Positions 43,789 through 52,793 of a DNA stretch of 64,000 nucleotides are shown in pieces. The stretch's first letter is position 1; every line of letters begins with the position of its first letter. Under the pieces are notes generated by a model. The model saw only the letters and a program-made list of their open reading frames with translations, had not been told where the DNA came from and searched no databases. The stretch lies in NCBI RefSeq assembly GCF_014650715.1, contig NZ_BMVM01000013.1:186001-250000 (forward strand), read 5' to 3'. Both the position numbers and the translations under genes were made by a program. This DNA comes from Streptomyces bluensis (GTDB lineage Bacteria; Actinomycetota; Actinomycetes; Streptomycetales; Streptomycetaceae).

Positions 43789-44718
43789 ATGTCCGCATCA
43801 GGAGCACCCCCACTCCCTCCGACGCTCTCCCCACGTGCCCGCGCCGAGCAGTTCGTCTGGCTCACCGCGCGCGTGCTGGAACAACGCCGTTTCGCGTACC
43901 ACTTCCTCGGCGGGAGCGCCGACGCGGTGGAGACCGCGCTGACCGCCTACCGCAACGAGGACGAGGGGTACGGCCACGCGCTCGAACCCGATCTGCGCGG
44001 GCCGGTGAGCCAACCGCTGCACACCGGGCACGCGCTGCGCGTCCTGGACTCGATCGGGCGCTGCGGCGGACAGCGGGCGGAACGCGTGTGCCGCTATCTG
44101 ACGTCCGTGTCGACCCGTGACGGTGCCCTCCCGGCGACCCATCCCAGCCAGCGAGGCTATCCGGCGGCCCCCTTCATCACCGTCGTCGACGACCCGCCGG
44201 GCGACCTCCTCGCCACCGCCCCCGTGGTGGGTCTGCTGCACCGCAACGAGGTGTGGCACGCGTGGCTGTTCCGGGCCACCGACTTCTGCTGGCAGGCGGT
44301 CGACTCCCTGGAGAGGTCACATCCGTACGAGATCGAGGCGGCCGTGACCTTCCTGGACTCGGTGCCCGACCGCTCTCGCGCGGAGGCGGCCGCCGACCGA
44401 CTCGGCCGTCTGGTCCGCGAACACCGCCTCGCCGCGCTGGACCCCGACCGCCTGGAAGCGTGCCCGGTGCCGCCCGGATACGCGCCGGGCGAGCACCATT
44501 TCCCGCATGACTTCGCGCGCACCCCGGACTCCCGCGCGCGCGCGTGGTTCACCGACGAGGAGATGACCCGCTCGCTGGACTTCCTGGCGAGCGAGCAGCA
44601 GGAGGACGGCGGCTGGCCGATCGCCCGGCGCCAGTGGGCTCCCGGAACCGCCCTGGAGAGCCGCCCGATCGTCACGATCGAGGCGTTGCGCACGCTAGAC
44701 GCGTTCGGGCGGCTGTAA
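43789..44718 (+). CDS. alpha/alpha-toroid (prenyltransferase/squalene-cyclase-like) protein of unknown function
   Basis: The product (309 aa) has repeated helical segments with terpenoid-cyclase-like QW features: AYRNEDEGYGHALEPDLRGP, CRYLTSVSTRDGALP and FLASEQQEDGGWPI. The fold is that of protein prenyltransferase beta subunits and squalene cyclases. The DxDD catalytic motif of cyclases is not seen, so it is probably a binding or structural protein. No signal peptide. Conserved in Streptomyces near recA (recalled). The first codons are Pro-rich. Confidence 0.75.
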   Translation: MSASGAPPLPPTLSPRARAEQFVWLTARVLEQRRFAYHFLGGSADAVETALTAYRNEDEGYGHALEPDLRGPVSQPLHTGHALRVLDSIGRCGGQRAERVCRYLTSVSTRDGALPATHPSQRGYPAAPFITVVDDPPGDLLATAPVVGLLHRNEVWHAWLFRATDFCWQAVDSLERSHPYEIEAAVTFLDSVPDRSRAEAAADRLGRLVREHRLAALDPDRLEACPVPPGYAPGEHHFPHDFARTPDSRARAWFTDEEMTRSLDFLASEQQEDGGWPIARRQWAPGTALESRPIVTIEALRTLDAFGRL

Positions 44719-45137
44719 CCCACCCGACACGAGGCGCACCCCCGCACCACGAAGCACCCGCGGCCGCGTACGCACGGCAGGGGGTGTGCCGGGAGGTGTC
44801 CGCCCGCAGCGGCCGGCGTCCACCACCGAGCACCTCACAGCTCCACAGACCCGCCGGACCGAGGACGGAGACCTCCCGGCGCGCCCCCGACCCACGAACA
44901 ACCGCGTAGGCGCCCGAGCCACGACGGCGGGGAAGCCACCCCGAACCCCAACCGCCCACCGACCTCGACCAGCCACCGACCTCAACCACCCACCGGCCTC
45001 AACCACCCACCGGCCCCGGACACACCCCGCACCTCAGCCACCACCCACCCCACCCGACCCCACCGCCCAAACCGCCGGAGGCACTGGCATCCGTCCAGGT
45101 CAGCCCGACTGTCAGTCCCGAGGTGCACCATGGTCAC
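44719..45137. other. 419-base non-coding stretch before lhr
   Basis: No supported gene. The sequence is strongly C/A-rich on the plus strand (Pro/Thr-like triplets) and includes a 17-bp tandem repeat (44956-45023). The frames through it on the minus strand are Trp/Gly/Arg-rich by composition only. The lhr promoter must lie near its right end, but no -35/-10 pair is convincing. Confidence 0.6.
44956..45023. repeat. four-copy 17-bp tandem repeat
   Basis: Units CCACCGACCTCGACCAG, CCACCGACCTCAACCAC, CCACCGGCCTCAACCAC and CCACCGGCCCCGGACAC are exactly contiguous at 44956, 44973, 44990 and 45007. The last copy is the most degraded. Confidence 0.85.
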
Positions 45138-48100
45138 ATGGTCCGTTCCGCGCTCGACGCCTTCTCCCCCGCGACCCGCGGCTGGTTCACGGGGGCCTTT
45201 CCCGCGCCCACGGCAGCCCAGTCCGGAGCCTGGCGGGCGATCGCCGAGGGCGCGGACGTCCTGGTCGTCGCCCCCACCGGCTCCGGCAAGACCCTCGCCG
45301 CCTTCCTCGCCGCCCTCGACCAGCTGGCCTCCACTCCACCCCCCGCCGACCCGAAGAAGCGCTGCCGCGTCCTCTACGTCTCCCCCCTCAAGGCCCTCGC
45401 CGTCGACGTGGAGCGCAACCTCCGCAGCCCGCTGACCGGCATCCGCCAGGAAGCCGTCCGCCTGGGCCTGCCCGAGCCGGAGGTCAAGGTCGGCATCCGC
45501 TCCGGCGACACCCCCGCCGCCGAGCGCCGCGCCCTGTCCACCCGCCCTCCGGACATCCTGATCACCACCCCGGAGTCACTGTTCCTGATGCTCACGTCGG
45601 CCACGCGCGACGCGCTGACCGGCATCGAGACAGTGATCCTCGACGAGGTGCACGCGGTGGCGGGCACCAAGCGGGGCGCGCACCTGGCGCTCTCCCTGGA
45701 GCGCCTGGACGACCTCCTGCCGAAGCCGGCCCGCCGCATCGGCCTCTCCGCGACGGTCCGGCCGGTCGACGAGGTCGCCCGCTACCTCTCGCCCCACCGC
45801 AAGGTGGAGATCGTCCAGCCGAAGTCCGGCAAGGAGTTCGACCTCTCCGTGGTCGTCCCCGTCGAGGACCTCGGCGAGCTGGGCGGCTCCCCGGTCGCCG
45901 ACGGCTCCGAGGGCGCCGAGCGCCCGTCGATCTGGCCGCACGTCGAGGAGCGGATCACCGACCTCGTCCAGTCCCACCGCTCGACGATCGTGTTCGCCAA
46001 TTCCCGCCGGCTCGCGGAGCGCCTCTGCAACCGGCTGAACGAAATCGCCTACGAGCGCGCGACGGGCGAGCCCCTCGACGAGCACCACGCCCCCGCCGAG
46101 CTCATGGGCGGCTCGGGCGCGGCCCAGGGCGCTCCCCCGGTGATCGCCCGCGCCCATCACGGCTCGGTCTCCAAGGAACAGCGTGCCCTGGTCGAGGAGG
46201 ACCTCAAGGCGGGACGCCTCCCGGCCGTGGTCGCCACCTCCAGCCTGGAGCTCGGCATCGACATGGGTTCCGTGGACCTCGTCGTCCAGGTGGAGTCGCC
46301 GCCCTCCGTCGCCTCCGGCCTGCAGCGCGTGGGCCGCGCGGGCCACCAGGTGGGCGCGGTGTCCCGGGGCGTGGTGTTCCCCAAGTACCGCGGCGACCTG
46401 GTCCAGTCCGCGGTGGTCACCGAGCGGATGCGCACCGGCTCCATCGAGTCGCTGAAGATCCCCGCCAATCCCTTGGACGTGCTGGCGCAGCAGCTCGTCG
46501 CGATGACCGCGCTGGACACCTGGCAGGTGGACGACCTGCTGGCCACGGTCCGCCGCGCGGCTCCCTTCGCCTCGCTCCCGGAGTCGGCGTTCACCGCCGT
46601 GCTCGACATGCTGGCGGGCCGCTATCCGTCCGACGCCTTCGCCGAGTTGCGTCCGCGCGTGGTGTGGGACCGCGTCGCCGGCACGGTCACCGGCCGCCCG
46701 GGGGCACAGCGCCTGGCCGTCACCTCCGGGGGCACGATTCCGGATCGCGGCCTTTTCGGGGTGTTCCTCGCGGGCGCCGACCCGAAGAAGGGCGGCGGCC
46801 GGGTCGGCGAGCTCGACGAGGAGATGGTGTACGAGTCCCGTGTCGGCGATGTCTTCACGCTGGGCACCAGTTCCTGGCGCATCGAGGACATCACGCGCGA
46901 CCGCGTCCTGGTCTCCCCCGCTCCCGGGGTGCCCGGACGGCTCCCCTTCTGGAAGGGTGACCAGCTCGGCCGACCGCTGGAGCTGGGGCGGGCGGTGGGC
47001 GCGTTCCTGCGTGAGGTCGGCTCCCTGCCCCAGGACGACGCCCGGCTGCGGCTGCTCGCCGCCGGCCTCGACGCCTGGGCCGCGGACAACGTTCTGTCGT
47101 ATCTCGGGGAGCAGCGCGAGGCCTGCGGTCACGTCCCCGACGACCGCACGATCGTCGTCGAGCGCTTCCGTGACGAGCTGGGCGACTGGCGGGTCGTCGT
47201 GCACTCCCCGTTCGGCGCCCAGGTCCACGCCCCCTGGGCCCTCGCGCTGGGCGCCCGGCTGTCCGAGCGGTACGGCATGGACGCCCAGGTGATGCACGCC
47301 GACGACGGCATCGTGCTGCGCCTCCCGGACGCCGACCTGATGGGCCTGGACCTGCTCGACCAGGAGCCCCTGAAGGCGGGCGCCCCCCTGGGCACGGAAT
47401 ACGACGCCGAGCAGGCCCCCGTGGGCGCCGCGGACGTCGCCTTCGACAAGGGCGAGGTCGACCAGATCGTCACCGACCAGGTGGGCGGCTCGGCGCTGTT
47501 CGCGTCCCGCTTCCGCGAGTGCGCCGCCCGCGCGCTGCTGCTGCCCCGCCGCAACCCGGGCAGGCGCACCCCGCTGTGGCAGCAGCGCCAGCGGGCGGCC
47601 CAGCTGCTGGAGGTGGCGAGCGAGTTCGGCTCGTTCCCGATCGTGCTGGAGGCGGTCCGCGAATGCCTCCAGGACGTCTTCGACGTTCCGGGCCTCGCCG
47701 AGCTGATGGGCGACATCGAGTCACGCAGGGTGCGGCTCGTCGAGGTCACCACACCGGAGCCCTCGCCCTTCGCCCGCTCCCTCCTCTTCGGGTATGTCGC
47801 CCAGTTCCTGTACGAGGGCGACTCCCCGCTCGCCGAGCGCCGGGCCGCCGCCCTGTCGCTGGACTCGCGGTTGCTGGCGGAGCTGCTGGGCCAGGCGGAG
47901 CTGCGGGAGCTGCTGGACGCCGAGGTCCTGACCGAGCTGGAGCGGGAGCTGCAGTGGCTCACGGAGGACCGCCGTGTGAAGGACCCCGAGGGCGTCGCGG
48001 ACGTGCTGCGGCTGCTGGGCCCGCTCACGGACGCCGAGCTGGTGGAGCGCGGCGCCGAGCCGCAGTGGGCCCGGGAGCTGGCCGGGGCCCGCCGCGTCAT

Positions 48101-50009
48101 CCGGGTCCGTATCGCCGGCGCCGACCACTGGGCGGGCATCGAGGACGCGGGCCGGCTGCGTGACGCGCTGGGCACTGCACTGCCGGTCGGCGTCCCGGAG
48201 GCCTTCACCGAACCGGTCAAGGACCCGCTCGGCGACCTCCTCGCCCGTTACGCGCGCACCCACGGCCCGTTCACGTCCGCCACGGCGGCGGCCCGCTTCG
48301 GTCTCGGCGTGGCCGTCACGGAGGGCGCGCTGCAACGGCTGGCCGCGGGCGGCCGCATCGTTCAGGGGGAGTTCCATCCGGCGGGCATCGGCCAGGAGTG
48401 GTGCGACGCGGCCGTGCTGCGCCGCCTGCGCCGCCGCTCCCTCGCCGCGCTGCGGCACGAGCTGGAGCCCGTGTCGCCCGCCGCGCTCGCTCAGTTCCTG
48501 CCGCAGTGGCAGCACGTGGGCAACGGACACGGTCTGCGGGGCGTCGACGGACTGGTGCGCGCCATCGAGCAGCTCCAGGGCGCCTCCGTGCCCGCGTCGG
48601 CCCTGGAGAAGCTGGTCCTGCCGTCCCGGGTCGCGGGCTACACCCCCTCGATGCTCGACGAGCTCACGGCGTCCGGGGAGATCGTGTGGGCCGGCGCGGG
48701 TGCCCTCCCCGGCAAGGACGGCTGGATCTCCCTCTATGTGGCGGACGCGGCCCCGCTGCTCCTGCCCTCCCCGCACCCCCTGGAGCTGACCGCGCTCCAC
48801 CAGTCGGTCCTGGACACGCTCTCCGGGGGCTACGGCCTGTTCTTCCGCCAGATCGCCGACCAGGTCCGCGCCACCACCCACCCCGACGCCACCGACCCCC
48901 AACTGGCCGACGCCATCTGGGACCTGGCCTGGTCCGGCCGGCTCACGAACGACACGCTGGCCCCGATGCGCTCGCTCCTGGGATCGGGCCGCACCGCCGG
49001 CTCCACGGCCCACCGCGCCAAGCGCACGATCCCGCGCGGCCGGTACGGCTCGCTGACGGCGGCCGCGCGCCCCCAGTCCCGTACGGGACCTCCCACGGTC
49101 GCGGGCCGCTGGTCGCTGCTCCCCGCCCATGAGCCCGACGCCACCGTGCGCGCCCACGCGCTCGCCCGCACCCTCCTCGACCGGCACGGCGTGGTGACCC
49201 GGGGCGCCGTGGCCGCCGAGGGGGTCGAGGGCGGCTTCTCGGCGACGTACCGCGTGCTGTCCGCGTTCGAGGAGAGCGGGCAGGCCCGGCGGGGGTACGT
49301 GGTGGAGGGGCTCGGCGCGGCCCAGTTCGCGATGGACGGCGCGGTGGACCGGCTGCGCGCCACGGCGAACGCCAGGGACCGGGGCGAGTCCCTGCCCGAG
49401 TCCTCGTTCGGGCCACCCGACTTCCCCGCAGGCCGTGATGACTGGGCCGACTTCCCCTCGGGCCGCGATGCCGGGGCCGACTTCCCTGCGGGCCGCGATG
49501 CCGGGCCCGGCTTCCGCTCGGGCGCCGACGGCCGTACCGCCCTCCCCGACAGCGACGGCTATTCCCCCGCTCCGCACCGTCCTCACCGTCCCGGCAGCCG
49601 GGCGCGCCGCGACGGCACCACCCGATCCGTGGTCCTGGCCGCCGCCGACCCCGCGAACGCGTACGGCGCCGCCCTGCCCTGGCCCGAGCCCCCCACCGGT
49701 GCCGGCCACAAGCCGGGCCGCAAAGCGGGCTCCCTGGTCGTACTGGTCGACGGCGAGCTGACCCTCTATATGGAACGCGGCGGCAAGACCCTGCTCGCCT
49801 GGCCCTCCGACCCGGACGGCACGCTCACCGGGGACCCACGCCTCCTGGCCGCCGCCGAGGCCCTCTCCGCGTCCGCCCGCGCGGGCTCCCTGGGCACCGT
49901 CACGGTGGAGCGCGTCAACGGAGCCTCGGCTCTCACCTCCCCCTTCGGCACCCTCCTGGAAGGAGCAGGCTTCATCGCGACCCCGCGGGGGCTGCGGCTC
50001 CGCGCCTGA
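45138..50009 (+). CDS. lhr: Lhr-type ATP-dependent DNA/RNA helicase
   Basis: The product (1623 aa) is a large superfamily 2 helicase: Walker A APTGSGKTLAAF, DEVH box VILDEVHAV, motif III LSATVRPVDEV, motif VI LQRVGRAGH, followed by the Lhr winged-helix/beta-barrel core (RRNPGRRTPLWQQRQRA) and the long C-terminal extension of Lhr proteins. Near residues 1425-1470 a 30-bp repeat inserts DFPAGRDAG-like units. Start: the ATG at 45138 fits the family start (VRSALDAFSP); a GTG at 45123 is possible. It acts in DNA repair and is next to a nei-type glycosylase gene. Confidence 0.95.
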   Translation: MVRSALDAFSPATRGWFTGAFPAPTAAQSGAWRAIAEGADVLVVAPTGSGKTLAAFLAALDQLASTPPPADPKKRCRVLYVSPLKALAVDVERNLRSPLTGIRQEAVRLGLPEPEVKVGIRSGDTPAAERRALSTRPPDILITTPESLFLMLTSATRDALTGIETVILDEVHAVAGTKRGAHLALSLERLDDLLPKPARRIGLSATVRPVDEVARYLSPHRKVEIVQPKSGKEFDLSVVVPVEDLGELGGSPVADGSEGAERPSIWPHVEERITDLVQSHRSTIVFANSRRLAERLCNRLNEIAYERATGEPLDEHHAPAELMGGSGAAQGAPPVIARAHHGSVSKEQRALVEEDLKAGRLPAVVATSSLELGIDMGSVDLVVQVESPPSVASGLQRVGRAGHQVGAVSRGVVFPKYRGDLVQSAVVTERMRTGSIESLKIPANPLDVLAQQLVAMTALDTWQVDDLLATVRRAAPFASLPESAFTAVLDMLAGRYPSDAFAELRPRVVWDRVAGTVTGRPGAQRLAVTSGGTIPDRGLFGVFLAGADPKKGGGRVGELDEEMVYESRVGDVFTLGTSSWRIEDITRDRVLVSPAPGVPGRLPFWKGDQLGRPLELGRAVGAFLREVGSLPQDDARLRLLAAGLDAWAADNVLSYLGEQREACGHVPDDRTIVVERFRDELGDWRVVVHSPFGAQVHAPWALALGARLSERYGMDAQVMHADDGIVLRLPDADLMGLDLLDQEPLKAGAPLGTEYDAEQAPVGAADVAFDKGEVDQIVTDQVGGSALFASRFRECAARALLLPRRNPGRRTPLWQQRQRAAQLLEVASEFGSFPIVLEAVRECLQDVFDVPGLAELMGDIESRRVRLVEVTTPEPSPFARSLLFGYVAQFLYEGDSPLAERRAAALSLDSRLLAELLGQAELRELLDAEVLTELERELQWLTEDRRVKDPEGVADVLRLLGPLTDAELVERGAEPQWARELAGARRVIRVRIAGADHWAGIEDAGRLRDALGTALPVGVPEAFTEPVKDPLGDLLARYARTHGPFTSATAAARFGLGVAVTEGALQRLAAGGRIVQGEFHPAGIGQEWCDAAVLRRLRRRSLAALRHELEPVSPAALAQFLPQWQHVGNGHGLRGVDGLVRAIEQLQGASVPASALEKLVLPSRVAGYTPSMLDELTASGEIVWAGAGALPGKDGWISLYVADAAPLLLPSPHPLELTALHQSVLDTLSGGYGLFFRQIADQVRATTHPDATDPQLADAIWDLAWSGRLTNDTLAPMRSLLGSGRTAGSTAHRAKRTIPRGRYGSLTAAARPQSRTGPPTVAGRWSLLPAHEPDATVRAHALARTLLDRHGVVTRGAVAAEGVEGGFSATYRVLSAFEESGQARRGYVVEGLGAAQFAMDGAVDRLRATANARDRGESLPESSFGPPDFPAGRDDWADFPSGRDAGADFPAGRDAGPGFRSGADGRTALPDSDGYSPAPHRPHRPGSRARRDGTTRSVVLAAADPANAYGAALPWPEPPTGAGHKPGRKAGSLVVLVDGELTLYMERGGKTLLAWPSDPDGTLTGDPRLLAAAEALSASARAGSLGTVTVERVNGASALTSPFGTLLEGAGFIATPRGLRLRA
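49417..49536 (+). repeat. in-frame 30-bp tandem repeat within lhr
   Basis: Four contiguous 30-base units (49417, 49447, 49477, 49507) encode DFPAGRDDWA / DFPSGRDAGA / DFPAGRDAGP / GFRSGADGRT-type decapeptides. They lie in the variable part between the last conserved Lhr domains. Confidence 0.85.
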
Positions 50010-50069
50010 ACCGGCCGGGCACCCCAGGGGGATCCACCGCAGCGTCCACCCGCGTGCCACCCTGGACGC

Positions 50070-50879
50070 ATGCCCGAAGGAGACACCGTCTGGCAGGCCG
50101 CGAGACGGCTGCACAACGCCCTCGCGGGCAAGGTGCTGACCCGCTTCGACCTCCGTGTGCCGAGGTACGCGACCGCCGATCTCACGGGCCGTACCGTCCT
50201 GGACGTCACCCCGCGCGGCAAGCACCTCCTCACCCGCATCGAGGGCGACCTGACCCTGCACTCGCATCTGCGGATGGACGGCTCGTGGAAGGTGTACGCG
50301 AACGGCCGGCGCTGGACCGGCGGCCCCACGCACCAGATCCGGGCCGTCCTCGGCACCGCCGACCGCGCGGCGGTCGGCTATCGCCTCCCCGTACTGGAAC
50401 TGCTCCGCACCTCGGAGGAGCACCGGGCCGTCGGCCACCTCGGCCCCGACCTCCTCGGCCCGGACTGGGACCCCGACCGTGCTCTCGCCAACCTCCTCGG
50501 CGACCCGGCCCGCCCCCTCGGCGAGGCCCTCCTCGACCAGCGCAATCTCGCGGGCATCGGCAACGTGTACAAGAGCGAGCTCTGCTTCCTGCTCGGGGCC
50601 ACACCATGGCTCCCCCTCGGAGAGCTCCCCGAGGACCGCGCGGCACAGCTCCCCGCCCTCGCCAAACGGCTCCTGGAGGTCAACCGTGACCGCCCGGTCC
50701 GCATCACCACGGGCCGCCGCGACCAGAGCCACTTCGTGTACGGCCGGGCACCCCGCCCCTGTCTGCGCTGCCGCACCCCCATCCGCTCGGCGAACCAGGG
50801 CGACGGCTCCCGCGAGCGCCCCACCTACTGGTGCCCGACCTGCCAGAGCGGCCCGGCCCCGCCTCCGGGCACCCGGTGA
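50070..50879 (+). CDS. Fpg/Nei family DNA glycosylase (endonuclease VIII-like)
   Basis: The product (269 aa) begins PEGDT after the Met, with the catalytic Pro2 and Glu3. The H2TH motif is LLDQRNLAGIGNVYKSELC and a C-terminal zinc finger is formed by CLRCRTP ... YWCPTC. It removes oxidised bases and cuts abasic sites. It follows lhr by 60 bases in the same direction, fitting a repair operon. Confidence 0.95.
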   Translation: MPEGDTVWQAARRLHNALAGKVLTRFDLRVPRYATADLTGRTVLDVTPRGKHLLTRIEGDLTLHSHLRMDGSWKVYANGRRWTGGPTHQIRAVLGTADRAAVGYRLPVLELLRTSEEHRAVGHLGPDLLGPDWDPDRALANLLGDPARPLGEALLDQRNLAGIGNVYKSELCFLLGATPWLPLGELPEDRAAQLPALAKRLLEVNRDRPVRITTGRRDQSHFVYGRAPRPCLRCRTPIRSANQGDGSRERPTYWCPTCQSGPAPPPGTR

Positions 50880-50902
50880 CGCGTGGGGCGAGTCGCCGCC
50901 CG

Positions 50903-50926
50903 CACCAGCACCAGCACCAGCACCAG
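50903..50926. repeat. CACCAG hexanucleotide repeat (four copies)
   Basis: Four perfect CACCAG units lie between the nei-type gene and the promoter of the SDR gene. It is a candidate variable-number locus. Confidence 0.8.
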
Positions 50927-50934
50927 CAAGGTAA

Positions 50935-50964
50935 TTGACGGGCCGTCAGAAAGTCTCGTACGGT
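50935..50964 (+). promoter_or_regulatory. SDR promoter overlapped by a TGACGGgCCGTCA operator
   Basis: TTGACG (50935-50940), 18-base spacer, TACGGT (50959-50964). The transcription start would be about 50971, on the ATG of the SDR gene. TGACGG-g-CCGTCA (50936-50948), a 6-1-6 palindrome, covers the -35 box and looks like a TetR-family operator. Confidence 0.65.
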
Positions 50965-50970
50965 CCCTTC

Positions 50971-51735
50971 ATGCCCGTCACGGCGTACGACCTCACCGGA
51001 CGCACCGCATTCGTCACAGGCGCCGCCAGCGGTATCGGGCGCGCCTCGGCCGTCCTGCTCGCGGAGGCGGGCGCGAGCGTCCACTGCGCGGACCGCGACG
51101 CCCAGGGGCTGCACGAGACCGCGACCCGCATCAAGGGCAGCGGCGGCACCGCGCACACCCACCACCTCGATGTCACCGACCGGGAACAACTCCGCCGGGC
51201 AGTGGCCGACTGCGACCGCCTCGACATCATGGCCGCGGTCGCCGGGATCATGCACAGCAGCCCGGTGCTGGAGACCCGCGACGAGGACCTCGACCGGGTG
51301 TGGGGCGTCAATTTCAAGGGCGTGCTGTACGCCTGCCAGGAAGCGGCCCGCCTGATGATCGCCGACGGGACCCGGGGCAGCATCGTGACCATGGCCTCGG
51401 GCGCCGTCGACACCGGCGGCCCCGGCCTGCTCTGTTACGGCGTGGCGAAGGCGGCGGTCGTCCAGCTGACGAAGACCCTGGCGACCGAGGTGGGCCCGCA
51501 CGGCATCCGCGTCAACGCGGTGGCGCCGGGCTGGATCCGGACTCCCATGACGGACCGCCACGACGACGGGGCACAGGCACGCACGGAAGCCTTCATGGCA
51601 CGGCTCTCACCCCTGGACCGGGTCGGCGAGCCGGACGAGATCGCCCACGCCGTCCTCCACCTGGCGTCCGACGCGTCGTCGTTCACCACGGGCCAGATCC
51701 TCCGCCCGAACGGCGGAGTGGCGATGCCTTGGTGA
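50971..51735 (+). CDS. short-chain dehydrogenase/reductase
   Basis: The product (254 aa) is a classical SDR: cofactor loop TGAASGIGRA, NxxG region reading AVAGIMHSS, catalytic Ser in MASGAVD, Tyr and Lys in CYGVAKAA, and the C-terminal PxGGIRT-like APGWIRTPM. HCADRD after strand 2 suggests NAD(H). The ATG at 50971 appears leaderless, since the -10 box ends 6 bases upstream and no ribosome site exists. A longer frame from 50935 starts within the operator. The palindrome suggests repression by a TetR protein that senses the substrate or an acyl-CoA. Confidence 0.93.
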   Translation: MPVTAYDLTGRTAFVTGAASGIGRASAVLLAEAGASVHCADRDAQGLHETATRIKGSGGTAHTHHLDVTDREQLRRAVADCDRLDIMAAVAGIMHSSPVLETRDEDLDRVWGVNFKGVLYACQEAARLMIADGTRGSIVTMASGAVDTGGPGLLCYGVAKAAVVQLTKTLATEVGPHGIRVNAVAPGWIRTPMTDRHDDGAQARTEAFMARLSPLDRVGEPDEIAHAVLHLASDASSFTTGQILRPNGGVAMPW

Positions 51736-51852
51736 CAGCTGCGGCTGACACGACACAGGCGACGGCTGGGGCGGACGCACACGGCGCCGGTTCCTCGGCA
51801 TCGGCCGCAACGGCCCAGTCCGAGCCCGACAGCCGATCGCGGGCGACCTGGC

Positions 51853-51867
51853 ACCCGGCCACCGGGT
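51853..51867 (-). terminator. hairpin at the end of the small membrane protein gene
   Basis: ACCCGG-cca-CCGGGT abuts the stop codon of the minus-strand gene and may also stop SDR transcription from the left. Confidence 0.45.
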
Positions 51868-52118
51868 CACCGCTGCTCCGCCCCAACCGCCTCCTTCCCC
51901 CTCCCCCTCGGGCCGCGCGGCGCTCTCGGCCCTCTCGGTGATCTCGTCCCCTTCGGCACACAGTGCACCGGCAGCAGACTCAGCCCCCACCCCCCGGCCG
52001 CGACCGCCGCCTCCACCGGACCCGCATCCGGCGCCAGGGCGAGCCGCAGCACCCCCCACCACCACAGCACGCCGAGCCCCAGCGCCGCCCCCCAGCGCCC
52101 CCAGCGCACTGTCCCCAT
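51867..52118 (-). CDS. small conserved membrane protein of unknown function
   Basis: The product (83 aa) has one membrane segment (AALGLGVLWWWGVLRLAL), followed by VEAAVAAGGWGLSLLPVHCVP with one Cys, and a basic Pro/Arg-rich cytoplasmic-type tail. The ATG at 52118 is preceded by GGAGGTGGCG. The VAAGGWGLSLLPVHCVP motif looks conserved rather than random, as I recall similar Streptomyces hypotheticals. The 204-base gap toward dps (52119-52322) holds no gene. Confidence 0.75.
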   Translation of the reverse strand: MGTVRWGRWGAALGLGVLWWWGVLRLALAPDAGPVEAAVAAGGWGLSLLPVHCVPKGTRSPRGPRAPRGPRGRGKEAVGAEQR

Positions 52119-52281
52119 GTCGCCACCTCCAGGCCGCCCCGGCCTCCAGGGGCCGTTCCACGCCCTCGGCCCGACGCTAGGCCGCCGCCCGCGCCGCTCG
52201 GCAGGGCGCACCCCCGGCACAGGGGCGCACCGCACCCGCACGGACACCGCCCGCCCCCTGCGCCCGGCGCACTCCCCCCAC

Positions 52282-52298
52282 GCGGGCGCCCCGCCCGC
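52282..52298 (-). terminator. hairpin downstream of dpsC
   Basis: GCGGGC-gcccc-GCCCGC lies 25 bases after the dps stop on the minus strand. Confidence 0.5.
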
Positions 52299-52322
52299 CG
52301 ACACAGGCTCCGCCCCTCCCCG

Positions 52323-52793
52323 TCACCCGTGCTCCGCCTGGAACATCCAGTGGTGCTTTTCGAGGTCCGCCGTGATCGCGATGAAGATGTCCTGGCTCAC
52401 CGGGTCGGGGTCGGCGGTGGACCTCACCCGTTGCCGCATCCGCGTGATGACGGCGCCCAGCGCGTCCACCAGCGTTCCCACCGCGTCCGTGTCCTTGACC
52501 CAGCCGTCAGGGACCTTGCCGATGCCGCTGGTGGCCGAGACCGTGCCGGCCCGTCCGTCGGGCGAGACACCCAGTGTCGCGGCACGTTCCGCCACCGTGT
52601 CGGAATGCGTCCGGGCGGTGGCCACGACCTCGTCGAGCTGTAGGTGGATGGAGCGGAAACGTGGCCCGACGATGTTCCAGTGGATCTGCTTCGCCACCAG
52701 GGAGAGGTCCACCAGGTCGACCAGGGCGCCCTGCAGCGCCTCGGACACGGTCTTGAGGTCGGCCTCGGGCAACGGGCTCTTCACGACGTACAT
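52323..52793 (-). CDS. dpsC: Dps-family ferritin-like DNA-binding protein
   Basis: The product (156 aa) is a four-helix Dps subunit. The ferroxidase ligands are in LVAKQIHWNIVGPRFRSIHL (His, His) and QLDEVVATARTHSDTVAER (Asp/Glu). I chose the ATG at 52793 (MYVVKSPLPEADL), with GGAG upstream; the longer frame to 52976 only runs through the terminator region. The symbol follows S. coelicolor, where the dps gene at this chromosomal position is dpsC (recalled). It stores iron and protects DNA under stress. Confidence 0.9.
   Translation of the reverse strand: MYVVKSPLPEADLKTVSEALQGALVDLVDLSLVAKQIHWNIVGPRFRSIHLQLDEVVATARTHSDTVAERAATLGVSPDGRAGTVSATSGIGKVPDGWVKDTDAVGTLVDALGAVITRMRQRVRSTADPDPVSQDIFIAITADLEKHHWMFQAEHG

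Noticed and set aside
44672..45006. Two ~100-aa minus-strand frames in the lhr upstream gap
   Set aside because: They are Trp/Gly/Arg-rich by composition and are built partly on the 17-bp repeat.
47721..50732. 1003-aa minus-strand frame opposite lhr and the nei-type gene
   Set aside because: Shadow frame with no domain and no ribosome site; lhr motifs are on the plus strand.
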